Source of the DNA: JAQGMO01 sp050954505 | Lineage (GTDB): Bacteria > Pseudomonadota > Gammaproteobacteria > Burkholderiales > Burkholderiaceae_D | Direction: 5' to 3' | DNA: 6,215 bases | Assembly (NCBI GenBank): GCA_050954505.1 | Contig: JBPBPY010000139.1 | Location: 1-6,215, forward strand | In this document: in pieces, positions 5,776-6,215 of the stretch | Layout: every line of letters begins with the position of its first letter | Position numbering within the stretch: the stretch's first letter is position 1 | Translations under genes and position numbers: made by a program | The notes under the pieces: model-generated | What the model saw: the letters and a program-made list of their open reading frames with translations, nothing else | Told to the model about the DNA's origin: nothing | The model's database searches: none

Positions 5776-5779
5776 GTCT
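5762..5779 (+). promoter_or_regulatory. Operator-like motif copy 3 with palindrome
   Basis: GCCTTCACTGTGAAGTCT contains the perfect palindrome CTTCAC-T-GTGAAG (5764-5776). It overlaps the -35 of the leftward promoter and the first transcribed bases of the rightward one, so a bound protein could affect both. Confidence 0.55.
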
Positions 5780-5794
5780 TAAAAAGGAAATAAA

Positions 5795-5953
5795 ATGAGA
5801 AAAGATGCAAAGATACAGCTTCGATTACCTGTATCAATCCGAGACTGGTTTGCGGAGTTCGCGGCAAAAAATAACCGGTCGATGAATGGGCAGATGATTG
5901 TAATGCTGGAAGAATGCAAGGAAAAACAGGAGTCGCAAAAATGCGCGGCGTAA
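5795..5953 (+). CDS. Small Arc-like ribbon-helix-helix repressor (52 aa)
   Basis: This 52-aa gene is easily missed by length cut-offs. ATG 5795 is preceded by AAGGAAA (5784-5790) at good spacing. The product has strand AKIQLRLP (residues 5-12), helix A (SIRDWFAEFAAKNN) and helix B (RSMNGQMIVMLEECKEK). The order, the NNRSMN turn and the length match phage P22 Arc (53 aa, ENGRSVNSEI). The DNA-reading positions equivalent to Arc Gln9, Asn11 and Arg13 are Lys6, Gln8 and Arg10. It also carries two Cys (41 and 50). It is transcribed divergently from the 152-aa relative and precedes another rightward gene, as arc precedes ant in P22. Likely role: autorepressor that limits the rightward transcript, acting on the same intergenic sites or on a subset of them. 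The family is clear; its partner and operator specificity are inferred. Confidence 0.85.
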   Translation: MRKDAKIQLRLPVSIRDWFAEFAAKNNRSMNGQMIVMLEECKEKQESQKCAA

Positions 5954-5958
5954 AAGAA

Positions 5959-5996
5959 AAAACCCCGATCAGCTTCGCAGGCGGGATCAGGGTTTT
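5959..5996 (+). terminator. Candidate intrinsic terminator/attenuator after the small RHH gene
   Basis: AAAACCC (5959-5965) pairs with GGGTTTT (5990-5996). After one C-A mismatch, GATC (5967-5970) pairs with GATC (5985-5988), closing a 14-nt loop. On the plus strand only four T follow the G run. On the minus strand the stem ends in six T, so it would terminate leftward transcription better. In the plus direction partial attenuation of the downstream gene is more likely than full stop. Confidence 0.55.
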
Positions 5997-6017
5997 GGTG
6001 TCAACGCAACTCATGAA

Positions 6018-6033
6018 AGAGGTCAACGGAATG
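6018..6033 (+). promoter_or_regulatory. Ribosome binding site deciding the start of the last gene
   Basis: AGAGGT (6018-6023) sits 7 nt before ATG 6031. Competing in-frame starts are ATG 6013, with no ribosome site, and ATG 5941, which has AGGAG at 5928-5932 but whose first codons would be read through the 5959-5996 hairpin. Confidence 0.6.
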
Positions 6034-6215
6034 GATACTATCACAGTAGCACCAAAAGTCAATGCGGAACAGTTCGCACAACGAAACAAGGCAATGGTCG
6101 ATCAGCTCATTCGGGACTTGAGCGCAATGGACGACATCGACCGCAAGATGTTCTGCAACTCGGCACGCCGAATGGCCGAGCATCACGAAAGCGACTTTCT
6201 CCGTCACTATCGCGT
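6031..6215 (+). CDS. Unrecognised phage protein, 3' partial, in ant-like position
   Basis: The frame is open from 5941 to the right edge; from ATG 6031 61 full codons are visible. The product opens with MDTITVAPKVNAEQFAQRNKAMV and continues as a charged helical segment, VDQLIRDLSAMDDIDRKMF, then CNSARRMAEHHESDFLRHYR. I do not recognise a family. No signal peptide or membrane segment is visible. It lies 77 nt after the Arc-sized gene in the same direction, separated by a hairpin. This is the place of the antirepressor gene in the P22 immI layout, but nothing in the visible residues proves an antirepressor. It could equally be a small regulator, a moron or the start of a longer protein. It is not an evident tape-measure N-terminus. 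The 5941 alternative would add 30 residues. Confidence 0.65.
   Translation, partial: MDTITVAPKVNAEQFAQRNKAMVDQLIRDLSAMDDIDRKMFCNSARRMAEHHESDFLRHYR

Noticed and set aside
5766..6089. Minus-strand open frame opposite the small RHH gene
   Set aside because: It is antisense to the Arc-like gene, whose family motif and ribosome site are clear; the frame crosses a hairpin and has no recognisable domain.
1..6215. tRNA genes, CRISPR arrays, insertion sequences, origins
   Set aside because: No spaced repeats, cloverleaf-like segments, transposase motifs or iteron clusters were seen by eye on either strand.

Overview
The window is a stretch of a tailed-phage genome, free or integrated as a prophage. 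It looks like a siphovirus-type late region: tail tube, G and GT chaperones, and no sheath gene. The host is probably a Gram-negative proteobacterium. Moderate GC, frequent ATGA gene overlaps and the protein families suggest a betaproteobacterium (Burkholderiales), but that is only an impression from family resemblance. No integrase, att site, tRNA or host gene is visible, so prophage versus virion DNA cannot be decided.

Layout. Positions 1-1889 hold the 3' part of a long gene whose start lies outside the window. It joins an arabinofuranosidase-B/LamG-like beta-sandwich region to a complete glycoside hydrolase family 5 (cellulase-type) domain. Positions 1937-3798 are a tightly overlapping head-tail completion cluster: DnaT-like connector, head-tail stopper, HK97-gp10-like neck/tail-completion protein and tail terminator. 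A strong intrinsic terminator (3824-3847) follows. Positions 3867-5136 carry the tail tube gene, then the tail assembly chaperone G and its -1 frameshift extension T (DUF1799-like). The frames are joined at a canonical slippery heptamer A AAA AAC with a stem placed 6 nt downstream.

The tape-measure gene normally follows G/GT. Here the late-gene order is instead broken by a divergent regulatory module (about 5229-6215). It has a leftward 152-aa Arc/Mnt-type ribbon-helix-helix protein and a rightward 52-aa Arc-sized ribbon-helix-helix protein that was too short for a standard ORF cut-off. The two share overlapping divergent promoters and three copies of an operator-like motif. A further rightward gene (from 6031) runs off the window in the position that ant occupies in phage P22. 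The module parallels P22 immI (mnt leftward, arc-ant rightward) and is the most interesting element here.

How the parts work together (inference): genes 1937-4828 build the head-tail junction and tail tube. The GH5 protein probably acts at the virion or cell surface on beta-glucan-type polysaccharide of the host envelope or biofilm. The ribbon-helix-helix pair probably controls a small lysogeny or superinfection-type switch carried as a cassette inside the late operon.
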